A stretch of DNA of 32,793 nucleotides from Xenorhabdus beddingii (GTDB taxonomy: Bacteria > Pseudomonadota > Gammaproteobacteria > Enterobacterales > Enterobacteriaceae): assembly GCF_002127545.1 (NCBI RefSeq), contig NZ_MUBK01000031.1, forward strand, positions 1 through 32,793. The letters are read 5' to 3'. Positions 9,026 through 17,861 of the stretch are shown here, piece by piece. Under the pieces are notes generated by a model. It had not been told where the DNA came from. It made no database searches and saw only the letters and a program-made list of their open reading frames with translations. The position numbers and the translations under genes are program-made. The first letter of the stretch is position 1, and each line of letters starts with the position of its first letter.

Positions 9026-10534
9026 TTAATCATCAGCATTTAAACCCGAACGATTTAACAGGAATTGTGACAGGAGTGCAACCGGACGACCTGTTGCTCC
9101 TTTCGCTTTACCTGAACGCCAGGCTGTACCGGCAACATCCAGGTGTGCCCAGTTGTATTTGGTGGCAAAGCGGGCCAGGAAAGCACCTGCGGTAATCGCC
9201 CCGCCTGCACGTCCGCACGAGTTTACCATATCCGCAAAATTGGATTCCAACTGCTCGGTATATTCGTCACCCAACGGCAGGCGCCATGCACGATCTCCTG
9301 CCTGCTCTGAAGCATTCAGCAGTTCATGCGCCAATGGATTATGGTTGGACATCAGGCCAGTGTAATGACCGCCCAGCGCAACGACACAAGCACCTGTCAG
9401 GGTTGCCACATCAATGACCAATTCCGGCTCAAAACGCTCAACATAAGTCAGGGCATCACACAGTACCAGACGGCCTTCCGCATCCGTGTTCGTCACTTCA
9501 ACGGTCTGGCCGGACATGGTGGTCAAAATGTCCCCCGGGCGATAAGCGCGTCCGCCCGGCATATTTTCACAGCCAGCCAGAACACCGATGACATTGATGG
9601 GCAATTGCAGTTCGGCGACAACACGCATCGCGCCATAAACTGAAGCGGCACCGCACATATCATATTTCATCTCATCCATCCCTTCGGACGGTTTGATCGA
9701 GATACCGCCGGAGTCGAAAGTCAGCCCCTTGCCCACCAAGACGATTGGCTTCGCATTGGCGTCTTTGCTGCCTTTATACTCCATAATCGCCATCAAAGAT
9801 TCATTCTGCGAACCTTGACCGACGGCCAGATAGGAATTCATGCCCAGTTCTTTCATCTGCTCTTCGCCAATGACTTTGGTCGTCAGATTGGCAGCGTTAT
9901 CGGCGAGCTGACGTGCCTGTGATGCCAGATACGCGGCATTGCAGATGTTGGGTGGCATATTGGCCAAATCTTTCGTTGCCTTGATGCCTGATGCAATGGC
10001 AAGACCGTGCTGAATAGCACGTTCACCGCTGGTTAATTCGCGGCGGGTCGGCACATTGAATACCATTTTGCGCAGTGGGCGACGAAGTTCGTTTTTACTG
10101 CTCTTTAGTTGATCAAAAACATACAGTGATTCTTTTGCTGTTTCGACCGCCTGACGTACTTTCCAGTAGTTGTTGCGTCCTTTCACATGCAGTTCAGTCA
10201 AGAAACAAACTGCTTCCATTGAACCGGTTTCGTTGAGGGTACTGATCGTTTTCTGGATAATTTGCTTATATTGGCGCTCATCCAGTTCACGCTCTTTGCC
10301 ACAACCCACCAGCAAAATACGTTCAGACAGCACATTAGGAACATGATGCAGCAACAAGGTTTGGCCTACCTTGCCTTCAAGTTCACCACGGCGCAATAAG
10401 GCACTGATGTAGCCGTTACTTATTTTGTCAAGTTGCTCTGCGATAGGGGATAGACGGCGAGGTTCAAACACGCCGACAATAATACAGGCACTACGCTGTT
10501 TTTCCGGGCTACCGCTCTTTACACTAAACTCCAT
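9026..10534 (-). CDS. pepA: Leucyl aminopeptidase (cytosol aminopeptidase A)
   Basis: The 502-residue M17 aminopeptidase removes N-terminal residues from peptides using two metal ions. In E. coli it also binds DNA in Xer recombination and carAB regulation. The signature NTDAEGRL is at residues 349-356. Metal and active-site residues correspond to K269, D274, D292, D351 and E353, one lower than E. coli numbering. The start is supported by CAGGAG five bases upstream of the ATG. It is divergent from lptF across a 280-bp region, the same arrangement as in E. coli. Confidence 0.97.
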   Translation of the reverse strand: MEFSVKSGSPEKQRSACIIVGVFEPRRLSPIAEQLDKISNGYISALLRRGELEGKVGQTLLLHHVPNVLSERILLVGCGKERELDERQYKQIIQKTISTLNETGSMEAVCFLTELHVKGRNNYWKVRQAVETAKESLYVFDQLKSSKNELRRPLRKMVFNVPTRRELTSGERAIQHGLAIASGIKATKDLANMPPNICNAAYLASQARQLADNAANLTTKVIGEEQMKELGMNSYLAVGQGSQNESLMAIMEYKGSKDANAKPIVLVGKGLTFDSGGISIKPSEGMDEMKYDMCGAASVYGAMRVVAELQLPINVIGVLAGCENMPGGRAYRPGDILTTMSGQTVEVTNTDAEGRLVLCDALTYVERFEPELVIDVATLTGACVVALGGHYTGLMSNHNPLAHELLNASEQAGDRAWRLPLGDEYTEQLESNFADMVNSCGRAGGAITAGAFLARFATKYNWAHLDVAGTAWRSGKAKGATGRPVALLSQFLLNRSGLNADD

Positions 10535-10814
10535 GCGTTCTCCTGAATCTTGAAGACAAAGGTGGATACAATCGTTAAAATATCACGTCCCGCATTAATT
10601 CATCCCAAAGAAAATTAACGGTTATGTTAAGCTAAACACATTATTTTTTGGTACTTAGCTAACGATAAGTATGTTCTAATTGGGAACCAATATATGGGAT
10701 GCTTTGGTATCATTTTAGCGATGGGGAAGCCAAACTGATTCATATAAATGGTAGATATACGACGAAGTTAGCGACTTTCCTGCAAAAAGACAAGTTTTCA
10801 CAGGCGTAATAAGC
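10535..10814. promoter_or_regulatory. Divergent pepA / lptF intergenic region
   Basis: This 280-bp AT-rich segment must hold the promoters of pepA (leftward) and lptFG (rightward). No -35/-10 pair stands out enough to assign. A short palindrome, ATTGG-GAA-CCAAT, lies near 10678-10690 and may be an operator. Confidence 0.4.
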
Positions 10815-11915
10815 GTGATCATCATTAGATATCTAGTACGGGAAACCCTGAAAAGCCAAATCGCAATACTTTTCATCTTATTGCTGATCTTTTTCTGTCA
10901 GAAATTAGTTGAGGTATTGGGTACGGCGGTAGACGGAAATATTCCCGCAAATTTGGTTCTATCGTTGTTAGGTTTAGGTGTGCCAGAGATGGCGCAACTT
11001 ATTTTACCCCTGAGTTTATTTCTCGGGATATTAATGACGTTCAGTAAACTCTATACCGAAAGTGAAATCACTGTCATGCATGCCTGCGGGTTGGGCAAAG
11101 GTGTGTTGGTGAAATCCGCCCTTATTCTGGCCTTGCTGACGTCAATGTTGGCGGCTGCCAATGTTATCTGGGTCACACCGTGGTCTTCTAAATATCAAGC
11201 ACAAGTATTGGCGGATGCAAAAGCCAACCCCAGTCTGGCGGCGATCATGGAAGGGCAGTTCAAACTTTCCCGCGATGGCAACATGGTGCTTTATATCGGC
11301 AACGTGAAGGGCAAGACGTTTGAGAATGTGTTTCTTGCCCAGCTCCGTCCGGCGAATGAGCAACGCCCTTCCGTCGTGATTGCGGATGGCGGTCATATGG
11401 AAGAGCGTCCGAATGGTAATCAGGTTGCGGTACTCCACCAGGGGACACGTTATGAAGGCACGGCGCTGTTGCGTGACTTCCGCATCACCGAATTCACCGA
11501 CTATCAGGCGGTAATTGGGCACCAGAGTGCCGATATCGATGACAGTAAAGTCGAACAAAAATCGATTGAGCAACTTTGGCATGATACTGACGATGATTCC
11601 CGGTCGGAGTTCCACTGGCGTTTGACGTTGATTGTTTCGGGACTGATCATGGCATTGATGGTGGTTCCGTTGAGTGCCGTGAACCCGCGTCAGGGGCGGA
11701 TACTCAGTATGCTGCCCGCCATGTTGCTTTATCTGATTTTCTTCCTGCTGCAAAGTTCCCTGCGTTCCAACGGCGGCAAGGGTAAACTTGACCCTCTGTT
11801 CTGGATGTGGCTGGTTAACAGCGCGTATTTTGCCTTGGCCCTGGCGCTTAATCTGTGGGATACCGTACCGATGCGCAAACTGCGTTCACGCTTTAAGAAT
11901 CAAGGAGCGTCATGA
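10815..11915 (+). CDS. lptF: LPS export ABC transporter permease LptF
   Basis: The 366-residue inner-membrane permease of the LptB2FGC complex extracts LPS from the inner membrane and passes it to the periplasmic bridge. The N-terminus (MIIIRYLVRETLKSQIAIL) matches E. coli LptF almost residue for residue. Pairs of membrane helices lie at each end, flanking the periplasmic beta-jellyroll domain, with the conserved VVPLSAVNPRQGR segment before the last helices. The start is GTG at 10815, as in E. coli. It overlaps lptG by four bases. Confidence 0.97.
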   Translation: MIIIRYLVRETLKSQIAILFILLLIFFCQKLVEVLGTAVDGNIPANLVLSLLGLGVPEMAQLILPLSLFLGILMTFSKLYTESEITVMHACGLGKGVLVKSALILALLTSMLAAANVIWVTPWSSKYQAQVLADAKANPSLAAIMEGQFKLSRDGNMVLYIGNVKGKTFENVFLAQLRPANEQRPSVVIADGGHMEERPNGNQVAVLHQGTRYEGTALLRDFRITEFTDYQAVIGHQSADIDDSKVEQKSIEQLWHDTDDDSRSEFHWRLTLIVSGLIMALMVVPLSAVNPRQGRILSMLPAMLLYLIFFLLQSSLRSNGGKGKLDPLFWMWLVNSAYFALALALNLWDTVPMRKLRSRFKNQGAS

Positions 11916-12991
11916 TGTTTGGGGTATTGGATAGGTACATTGGCCGGACAATTTTGCACACCATCCTGATGACGTTGTTCATGCTGGTATCGCTTTCGGG
12001 CATCATCAAGTTTGTCGATCAGCTACGCAAAGTCGGGCAGGGGGAATATTCTGCTTTCTCTGCGGGTGTTTATACCTTGCTGAGTATTCCGAAAGATATC
12101 CAGATTTTTTTCCCAATGGCCGCCCTGCTTGGGGCGTTATTGGGTCTGGGAGCGCTGGCGACGCGCAGTGAGCTGGTGGTGATGCAGGCTTCCGGCTTTA
12201 CCCGCCTGCAAGTGGCCGGTTCTGTCATGAAAACAGCGATCCCGCTGGTCTTGCTGACGATGGTGATTGGCGAATGGGTTGCCCCACAAGGAGAGCAGCT
12301 CGCCCGTAATTACCGTTCCCAAAAAATGTATGGCGGCTCCTTGATGTCCACGACCAAAGGTTTGTGGGCAAAAGATGGCCATGACTTTGTCTATATTCAA
12401 AGTGTGGACAAGGATAACTCCCTGAATGGTATCAGCATCTATCACGTCGATGACAACCAAAAGCTGTTATCCATCAAATACGCAGCTTCGGCGGTGTATG
12501 ATAAGGATAACTATCAATGGAAATTATCTCAGGTTGAAGAGTCTGATTTAACGCAAAATGGGCAAATTACGGGGTCACAACGTCTTTCTGCGGACTGGAA
12601 AAGTCGGCTGACACCAGAAAAGCTGGGGGTGGTTTCCCTTGATCCTGATGCGCTCTCCATTCGCGGACTGCATCAATACATCACCTATCTGGAGCAGGGT
12701 CAGCAGGATGCCGGACGTTACCAGCTCAATATGTGGAAGAAGATATTTGCACCATTATCGGTTGCGGTGATGATGCTGATGGCGCTCTCCTTTATTTTCG
12801 GACCGCTGCGCAGTGTGCCGATGGGATTCAGGATCGTTGTGGGTATCAGCATGGGCTTTATTTTCTATGTCCTGAATGAAATATTCGGCCCACTGAGTTT
12901 GGTTTATAGTATGCCACCCATATTGGGGGCGTTGCTGCCCAGCTTGTTGTTCTTCGGAGTGAGTGTTTACTTACTTTTGAACAAGAAATAA
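11912..12991 (+). CDS. lptG: LPS export ABC transporter permease LptG
   Basis: The 359-residue partner of LptF shows strong similarity to E. coli LptG throughout: LDRYIGRTI, SLSGIIKFVDQL, RSELVVMQASGFTR, GEWVAPQGEQ and MALSFIFGPLRSVPMGFR. Six membrane helices enclose a periplasmic jellyroll. The ATG overlaps the lptF stop (ATGA) and AAGGAG lies at 11902-11907, so synthesis of the two permeases is coupled. Confidence 0.97.
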   Translation: MMFGVLDRYIGRTILHTILMTLFMLVSLSGIIKFVDQLRKVGQGEYSAFSAGVYTLLSIPKDIQIFFPMAALLGALLGLGALATRSELVVMQASGFTRLQVAGSVMKTAIPLVLLTMVIGEWVAPQGEQLARNYRSQKMYGGSLMSTTKGLWAKDGHDFVYIQSVDKDNSLNGISIYHVDDNQKLLSIKYAASAVYDKDNYQWKLSQVEESDLTQNGQITGSQRLSADWKSRLTPEKLGVVSLDPDALSIRGLHQYITYLEQGQQDAGRYQLNMWKKIFAPLSVAVMMLMALSFIFGPLRSVPMGFRIVVGISMGFIFYVLNEIFGPLSLVYSMPPILGALLPSLLFFGVSVYLLLNKK

Positions 12992-13024
12992 TCATAACCA
13001 ACTGATATATAAACAAATTCATCT

Positions 13025-13061
13025 ATCGCTCTCACTTTCAACAGTGGGGGCGATTTTTTTT
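13025..13061 (+). terminator. Intrinsic terminator of lptFG
   Basis: A 12-bp stem (13025-13036 with 13043-13054, including T-G wobbles that pair in RNA) has a six-base loop and is followed by eight T residues. It lies 33 bp after the lptG stop. Confidence 0.8.
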
Positions 13062-13213
13062 CATTTTTTATTTCTCTCTTTTTATGTCTGTAGTGGTGAC
13101 TTTGGGTGACATTTAGTTTACTTCTGTTACTAATTATTTTACATACATATAACGACTTTTTTTCCGGCCATTTTGAACTTGTTGATTGTGATCTGGTTAT
13201 GAGGGATTTTGTT

Positions 13214-13897
13214 ATGAAATATCTTAAATTTTTTTCAGAAGGGTTTCATATTTTTGAAGATGTGCGCAATGACAACACCAGAGAGAGGCGTTTGAATATA
13301 TCGGGTCATGGCACAGTAGGGAAACTGGCGACTTTAGATTTAGAATCCAAATTCATCGATCCAGAAAAATTGATAGCTATTTTAAATAGATACTTTAAAG
13401 ATAACCTGTCTCAATATCGCCATGTTCGTTTGTTATTTTGCCATTCGGCAGACAGGGGTTGGTATGGGGATTCTTTTGCTGCCAGATTTTCTCGATTACT
13501 CGCGAATTCTGATCAAGTGATTGTTGAGGCTTATCAGGGAGTAGTTAATGTGGGAGCCACTAATTATAATGAACCAACCCGATCTTTCGAAGACTTTTCA
13601 CAATTTGATTGGCGTGACTCTATCACTAATGATAGGAATAGTGGGATGAAAAGAGTATTGGCTTCTGATTATGATATAAATTTTATCCATAAGAGTCTGT
13701 TTAGGTCGGCAAGCCCACACAATGAAGGAATAAAGACTGCTTTCTGGAACTCGGTAGAGGAGCTTGAAAGCACCTTTGAAACATGTAACCCAGTTCATAT
13801 CATGGATATTCTCGCTTCACGCATATTCTTTTGTAATGGTCTATCCAGCAGAAATATTAATGACTTTCTTGACAGAATTTCAAAAAAAGAGCAATAA
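13214..13897 (+). CDS. Unknown protein with clan CD peptidase-like His/Cys dyad
   Basis: The frame is open from 13106, but the ATG at 13214 is preferred because GAGGG lies 8 bp upstream. This gives 227 residues. Two short motifs stand out: ISGHG (His32) after a charged strand, and LLFCHSAD (Cys76) after a predicted strand. A SFAARFSRLL helix and a VEAYQGVV strand follow. This order (strand-GHG, helix, strand-C) recalls the catalytic core of MARTX C80 self-cleaving peptidases and CHAT-type proteins. It lacks the rest of a toxin, and no secretion signal was seen. It is AT-rich compared with lptFG and is flanked by conserved genes, which suggests acquisition. The family assignment is tentative. 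Confidence 0.6.
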   Translation: MKYLKFFSEGFHIFEDVRNDNTRERRLNISGHGTVGKLATLDLESKFIDPEKLIAILNRYFKDNLSQYRHVRLLFCHSADRGWYGDSFAARFSRLLANSDQVIVEAYQGVVNVGATNYNEPTRSFEDFSQFDWRDSITNDRNSGMKRVLASDYDINFIHKSLFRSASPHNEGIKTAFWNSVEELESTFETCNPVHIMDILASRIFFCNGLSSRNINDFLDRISKKEQ

Positions 13898-13940
13898 CGA
13901 TACGACTGATATGATGATGCCGGTCATGCTATATTGCAAT

Positions 13941-13980
13941 CAGACTGAGTTTTACACCCGCAAAGCCCAGTCTGTTATTT
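13941..13980 (+). terminator. Possible terminator after the peptidase-like gene
   Basis: CAGACTG (13941-13947) pairs with CAGTCTG (13968-13974) across a 20-base loop, followed by TTATTTT. It lies between convergent genes. The long loop makes it a weak candidate. Confidence 0.4.
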
Positions 13981-14002
13981 TCATCCTTAAAAATATACTG
14001 CG

Positions 14003-15220
14003 CTAAATTTGATTATGATTGCGTGCCAACGCTGCGACTAACTCATTCACCCCATTGGTTACACTGCTGAACTTACTTTGTTCCTTGCGCGTCATTACCA
14101 CAAAAACGCCGATATTTTGTTCCGGGATCATCGCCATATAGGTATTGAATCCACCACCACCGCCGGTTTTCTGGTAAATACCAGGCACATCGCCTTTGGC
14201 ATCCATATAGACCCAGCCAAGACCGATACCGTCAGCCAGACCTGCAACATCCATTCCCTTGATTGACGTCAAATCGGCGCGCTTAAAATAGATACCCTGT
14301 TCACGGCTGGCGGTCTGCTTCCTTAACTGATTGTGGGAAGATAAAAATTGCTGCATCCAGCGCTGCATATCTGCGGGAGTGGAATAAATCCCGCCACTGC
14401 CTGCCGCAGCAATGGTATTGACACAAGGGCTGGGCTTAATCCCTGCCAGTAAACGGGCACATTGGGATTTTGTGGGCGTCAACGTCGTATCCTTCATGCG
14501 ATAAGGCCGGGTAATTTCCTCTTGCAGCAGGCGGGAATATGGCGCCCCTGTTGCTTTAGAAAGGGCATCTGCCAGTAAATCATAGGCCAGATTGGAATAC
14601 GAAGCTGTGGTGCCGGGCGCGGTCGGTATTCCTGCGGTTTTCAGCCACGTCCAGCGGTTCGATTGAGTCGGCCAAATAAACACGGGACGTCCCCATTTTC
14701 CCCCCGGTTGTTCCCGTGGCAACCCGCTGGTATGACTCGCCAGATGATACAGGCGGATTGGCTGACCGGCGTCATAATCGGGTACACGAACACCGTAATA
14801 AGTGTATTTCTGTAACGGATCGGTAATCCTGATACGTTTTTTCTGAGCCAATTTGACCATAACCTCGCTGGTCATCAATTTGGTAATCGAAGCAATCCGA
14901 ACCAGAGAATCCTGCTGTGGTCGAACGCCGCTCCCTGGAGAAGTCTCGCCAAAACTGCGATGTACGACCTGATTATTATCGATCACCACCATCGCCATCC
15001 CTAAAGGATGACCTTCATCAAAGATGGTTTGTGAGTACTGATCGACCAGAGCGGTAGCCATTTTCTTGAGATTGTCATTACCTTCAAAAACCTCCCACTT
15101 TGCAGGTTGCACATTGGATTGCTGAAATTTGCTCTGGTGTGAATGACCAGAATCCGCACAAGCTGAAATCGCCCATGTCAGGGCGGACACCGCACACAGT
15201 TTATATAGCTGTTTTTTCAT
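14003..15220 (-). CDS. ampH: AmpH-like serine hydrolase / penicillin-binding protein
   Basis: The 405-residue serine hydrolase of the class C beta-lactamase fold is strongly similar to E. coli AmpH, a DD-carboxypeptidase/endopeptidase in peptidoglycan turnover. Active-site motifs are S111-I-T-K114, Y208-S-N210 and K351-T-G. Family blocks include MAMVVID, GVRPQQDSLVRIAS, LMTSEVMVKLA, SGLPREQPGG and GGGGGFNTYMAMIPEQNIGVFVVMTR. The N-terminus is a lipoprotein signal (...AISA-C21) with Ala at +2, which predicts outer-membrane anchoring; E. coli AmpH has no lipobox that I know of. The ATG at 15220 is chosen so that the signal starts correctly; a TTG five codons upstream is also open. No strong ribosome site is visible. 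Confidence 0.88.
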   Translation of the reverse strand: MKKQLYKLCAVSALTWAISACADSGHSHQSKFQQSNVQPAKWEVFEGNDNLKKMATALVDQYSQTIFDEGHPLGMAMVVIDNNQVVHRSFGETSPGSGVRPQQDSLVRIASITKLMTSEVMVKLAQKKRIRITDPLQKYTYYGVRVPDYDAGQPIRLYHLASHTSGLPREQPGGKWGRPVFIWPTQSNRWTWLKTAGIPTAPGTTASYSNLAYDLLADALSKATGAPYSRLLQEEITRPYRMKDTTLTPTKSQCARLLAGIKPSPCVNTIAAAGSGGIYSTPADMQRWMQQFLSSHNQLRKQTASREQGIYFKRADLTSIKGMDVAGLADGIGLGWVYMDAKGDVPGIYQKTGGGGGFNTYMAMIPEQNIGVFVVMTRKEQSKFSSVTNGVNELVAALARNHNQI

Positions 15221-15267
15221 TTTTGGATTAACCAATCAGGAAGCATTCAAGTGGGGGAATAAAGCCG

Positions 15268-15354
15268 TTATTTATTTTTCTTAAATATCGCAATAATGGC
15301 ACCAATAACGATACCCAACAGGATACCTACAAAAATCCAACTGATAATAGTCAT
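15268..15354 (-). CDS. Small single-span membrane protein, 28 residues
   Basis: ATG at 15354 to TAA at 15268 encodes 28 residues: MTIISW, a hydrophobic helix with a glycine repeat (VGILLGIVIGAII), and a basic tail FKKNK. GAGG lies nine bases upstream of the start. The pattern (one membrane helix, positive cytoplasmic tail, good ribosome site) is typical of real bacterial small membrane proteins. It lies 47 bp upstream of ampH on the same strand and may be cotranscribed. Function unknown. Confidence 0.6.
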   Translation of the reverse strand: MTIISWIFVGILLGIVIGAIIAIFKKNK

Positions 15355-15550
15355 GATAATTTACCTCATAGCAGTGTATTGTTTTGAATTATATAAGGAG
15401 TTTATAGGTTGTCTATCGGCAGTAAAGAATTGTGCGAGAAGGATGGGTGTTATGTGATGATAAATAAGGTTAAATCCTGAACTTGAGTGGCAAAAACGAG
15501 GGATAAATGATTCTTTTTTCGGCACTTGAACAGGATTGAAAGGATAAGTG

Positions 15551-15578
15551 TTGCGAATGGTCTTCTGACAGGTATAAT
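15551..15578 (+). promoter_or_regulatory. leuX promoter
   Basis: The -35 box TTGCGA (15551-15556), a 16-bp spacer and a perfect -10 box TATAAT (15573-15578) precede the tRNA by 26 bp. A GC-rich discriminator (ACCCCCG) follows, as is usual for stringently controlled tRNA promoters. Confidence 0.8.
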
Positions 15579-15604
15579 GACCCCCGTTCTCCGAATACTT
15601 CAGT

Positions 15605-15689
15605 GCCGAAGTGGCGAAATCGGTAGACGCAGTTGATTCAAAATCAACCGCCTTCGGGTGTGCCGGTTCGAGTCCGGCCTTCGGCACCA
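15605..15689 (+). tRNA. leuX: tRNA-Leu, anticodon CAA
   Basis: The 85-base class II tRNA has acceptor arms GCCGAAG / CTTCGGC, an anticodon stem GTTGA/TCAAC with loop TTCAAAA (anticodon CAA, reads UUG), a variable arm, a T loop GTTCGAGTC, and an encoded CCA end at 15687-15689. It matches E. coli leuX nearly base for base apart from the variable arm. leuX downstream of lptG is a known integration hotspot, occupied by intB in E. coli K-12. Confidence 0.98.
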
Positions 15690-15693
15690 TCTA
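15666..15693 (+). repeat. attL: 28-bp tRNA-end direct repeat
   Basis: This copy begins in the T arm of leuX and runs through CCA plus TCTA. A second copy with one missing G is at 29887-29913. Together they bound the element. Confidence 0.9.
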
Positions 15694-15713
15694 CGCATCC
15701 GTAGATGTCTTTT
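15688..15713 (+). terminator. Island-supplied terminator for leuX
   Basis: CATCTACG (15688-15695) pairs perfectly with CGTAGATG (15700-15707) around a CATC loop, then TCTTTT. The left arm begins in the tRNA CCA end and att core, but the right arm is island DNA, so this hairpin exists only while the element is integrated or circular. Confidence 0.65.
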
Positions 15714-15800
15714 AATGTCTATAAAATCCAAAAAACCTAATAAAATCAATAATCGCACTTCTCGCGATGTCTCGTGGTGTCCATTGCAATCTATGATATA

Positions 15801-15850
15801 TGGGGGCACAATTGGGGGAACATCCGGTTAGGTTAATTGAGGTGCCCCCA
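15801..15850 (+). repeat. TGGGGGMAC repeats beside attL (possible integrase arm sites)
   Basis: TGGGGGCAC at 15801-15809, TGGGGGAAC at 15813-15821 and the inverse of TGGGGGCAC at 15842-15850 lie between attL and the integrase start. Two more TGGGGGAAC copies lie next to attR. Position on both inner flanks fits arm-type binding sites of a tyrosine recombinase. Confidence 0.5.
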
Positions 15851-15851
15851 A

Positions 15852-17117
15852 ATGAAGCTCAATGCTAGACAGGTAGAGACTGCAAAGCCAAAAGACAAGA
15901 AATATAGACTTGCTGATGGTGGCGGCCTGTATTTGGAAATTACCCCAAGCGGTGGTAAGTATTGGCGGTTAAAGTATCGACGCCCCAGAGACAGAAAAGA
16001 AGATCGCCTGGCCTTTGGTGTGTGGCCGAGAGTAACCCTTGCAGAAGCTCGTGCCAAACGTGAAGAAGCAAAGAAAGCATTGGCGGACGGAATAGACCCT
16101 AAAGATATTCAAAAGGGGGCACATTTAGAAGCTGTGGGGGCATTTACTTTTGAACATATTGCGCGTGAGTGGCACGACAAACAAAAGAACTGGAGTGCGG
16201 ATCATCGGGCAAGAGTATTACGTAACCTCGATATGTACATTTTCCCACATATAGGAAAGCTCGACATTCGCAAGTTAAAGACCAGCCAGTTACTGGCTCC
16301 TGTTAAGGCAGTCGATGACGCAGGTAAGAACGATGTAGCGAAGCGTCTACAGCAGCGAATTACCGCGATCATGCGTTATGCCGTACAGAGTGATATCATC
16401 GATAGTAACCCCGCCGCCGATATGTTTGGCGCACTCTCTACCACAAAAGTTACACATCACCCCGCCTTATTGCCCGCTCAATTCCCTGAGTTTCTGGAAC
16501 GTATTAAATCGTTCAAAGGGCGCAACATCACCAGAATAGCTATTGAATTGGGCTTATTGACCTATGTCCGTGCCAGTGAATTACGTTTTGCTCGTTGGGA
16601 AGAATTTGATTTAGAACGGGCAATATGGGAGATACCCGGTCAAAGGGAGAGTATCGACGGCGTGAAATTCTCTCATCGGGGCATGAAGATGAAAACGCCT
16701 CATATCGTACCGCTTAGTCGTCAGGTTATTGCTTTGCTGGAGGAACTGAAAGAGTTCAGTGGTGACAATGAGCGCCTTTTCCCCGGAGACAGAGACCCCA
16801 GTAAGGTCATGAGTGAAAATACAGTCAATAAAGCGCTTCGTAATATGGGATATGACACTACAAAGGAAGTATGTCACCACGGTTTTAGAACGATGGCGCG
16901 CGGTGCAATGGGGGAATCTGGCTTATGGTCGGATGATGTCATAGAGCGCCAGTTAAGCCATACCGAACGGAAGAAGGTTAAAGCAGCTTATTTACACACG
17001 TCTCATTATTTGGACGAACGGCGTTTAATGGTGCAGTGGTGGGCTGACTATCTTGATGCTACTCGCACTGGGTTTGTGTCACCTTACGACTTCGCCCAGT
17101 CTTCGGGCAGGGGTTAG
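15852..17117 (+). CDS. int: P4-type tyrosine integrase
   Basis: The 421-residue site-specific recombinase should integrate and excise the element at leuX. It has an N-terminal arm-binding domain (residues 1-95, with ADGGGLYLEITPSGGKYWRLKYR), a core-binding domain (about 98-185) and a catalytic domain. Catalytic residues are R240 (VRASELRFARW), the H343-x-x-R346 box (HHGFRTMAR), H370 (LSHTERKKV) and Y380 in KAAY, followed by the typical ending YLDERRxMVQWWADYLD. The ATG at 15852 fits the family start (MKLNARQVETAKP); GAGG lies 9 bp upstream. An upstream TTG at 15837 is open but unlikely. Confidence 0.95.
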   Translation: MKLNARQVETAKPKDKKYRLADGGGLYLEITPSGGKYWRLKYRRPRDRKEDRLAFGVWPRVTLAEARAKREEAKKALADGIDPKDIQKGAHLEAVGAFTFEHIAREWHDKQKNWSADHRARVLRNLDMYIFPHIGKLDIRKLKTSQLLAPVKAVDDAGKNDVAKRLQQRITAIMRYAVQSDIIDSNPAADMFGALSTTKVTHHPALLPAQFPEFLERIKSFKGRNITRIAIELGLLTYVRASELRFARWEEFDLERAIWEIPGQRESIDGVKFSHRGMKMKTPHIVPLSRQVIALLEELKEFSGDNERLFPGDRDPSKVMSENTVNKALRNMGYDTTKEVCHHGFRTMARGAMGESGLWSDDVIERQLSHTERKKVKAAYLHTSHYLDERRLMVQWWADYLDATRTGFVSPYDFAQSSGRG

Positions 17118-17121
17118 ATTG

Positions 17122-17141
17122 GGGGAGAATCCCCTTTTCTT
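17122..17141 (+). terminator. Intrinsic terminator of int
   Basis: GGGGA (17122-17126) pairs with TCCCC (17130-17134) across GAA, followed by TTTTCTT. It begins four bases after the int stop. Confidence 0.6.
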
Positions 17142-17861
17142 AATAAAGATATTTCAAAAACAAAAAACTATTATATATATAACTGTTCATACTGTTCATA
17201 AATAATATATATATATAATTTAAAAGGAAAAATTCAATGAATAGTAGTATTCATTACTATTCAATTTACTGTACACATTTATAAGAGGCGGATTTGTCTG
17301 GGCTATTATTACCCCTTGCCCGAAACAAGCGGCGGGGGCTAAGGCTGTGTTCTGCCTTAGAGCTAGGCGGAAATTTCCGCTTAGGTCAGTAAGCCAGTCT
17401 ATATATGTTAATGTTCTGTTCAAAACTGAGCGCATTTTTTAAATGTGAAAAAATTCCCATGAAGCACGCCTCCTTATTACCTCGTTGTCTTATTTATTGG
17501 CAAACGCTCCACCAGCCCCTCTATCCCATTTGTCTTGCTGAACTATCTCACCGGTTCCAAGAGCTTAAATTATCATGTTCTAACTGCTGAATTTTTAAAC
17601 TGTAGTTTTATGTAGTTTTCGGCGAAAAATTATTCTTGTGAGTGCTTGCTTACCTGTGGTGGCTTGGTGTTAAAGGTATTCAAAATATTTCCTATGCTCT
17701 AAACTTTATGCCCTTATCTGGGGTAATTTGGTATATTTTATCTACAGAAACTTGCTTATATCTGATGATATTGCAGTTAAAAAATAGCATTCCCCTTATT
17801 ATTAACGCCATCTCAACGATAGGGGAAACATCGATACCCTCGAACGTAATAAGGCGACGAG
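17142..17861. other. AT-rich non-coding stretch between int and the tape-measure gene
   Basis: There is no convincing gene. It contains a tandem 9-bp repeat ACTGTTCAT (17182-17199) in a TA-rich tract, a 7-bp stem CTAAGGC/GCCTTAG (17339-17345 with 17354-17360), and a perfect 14-bp palindrome at 17367-17380. Two open frames (17405-17590 and 17642-17875) lack ribosome sites and recognisable sequence. The second overlaps the start of the next gene by 14 bp and may keep the end of a donor-phage gene. Confidence 0.5.

Noticed and set aside
15361-15690. Minus-strand frame beginning MVPKAGLEPAHPKAVDFESTAST
   Set aside because: This is the well-known false translation of the antisense of a leucine tRNA gene.
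17405-17590. 61-residue plus-strand frame after int
   Set aside because: No ribosome site, no recognisable sequence and a low-complexity setting; not supported as a gene.
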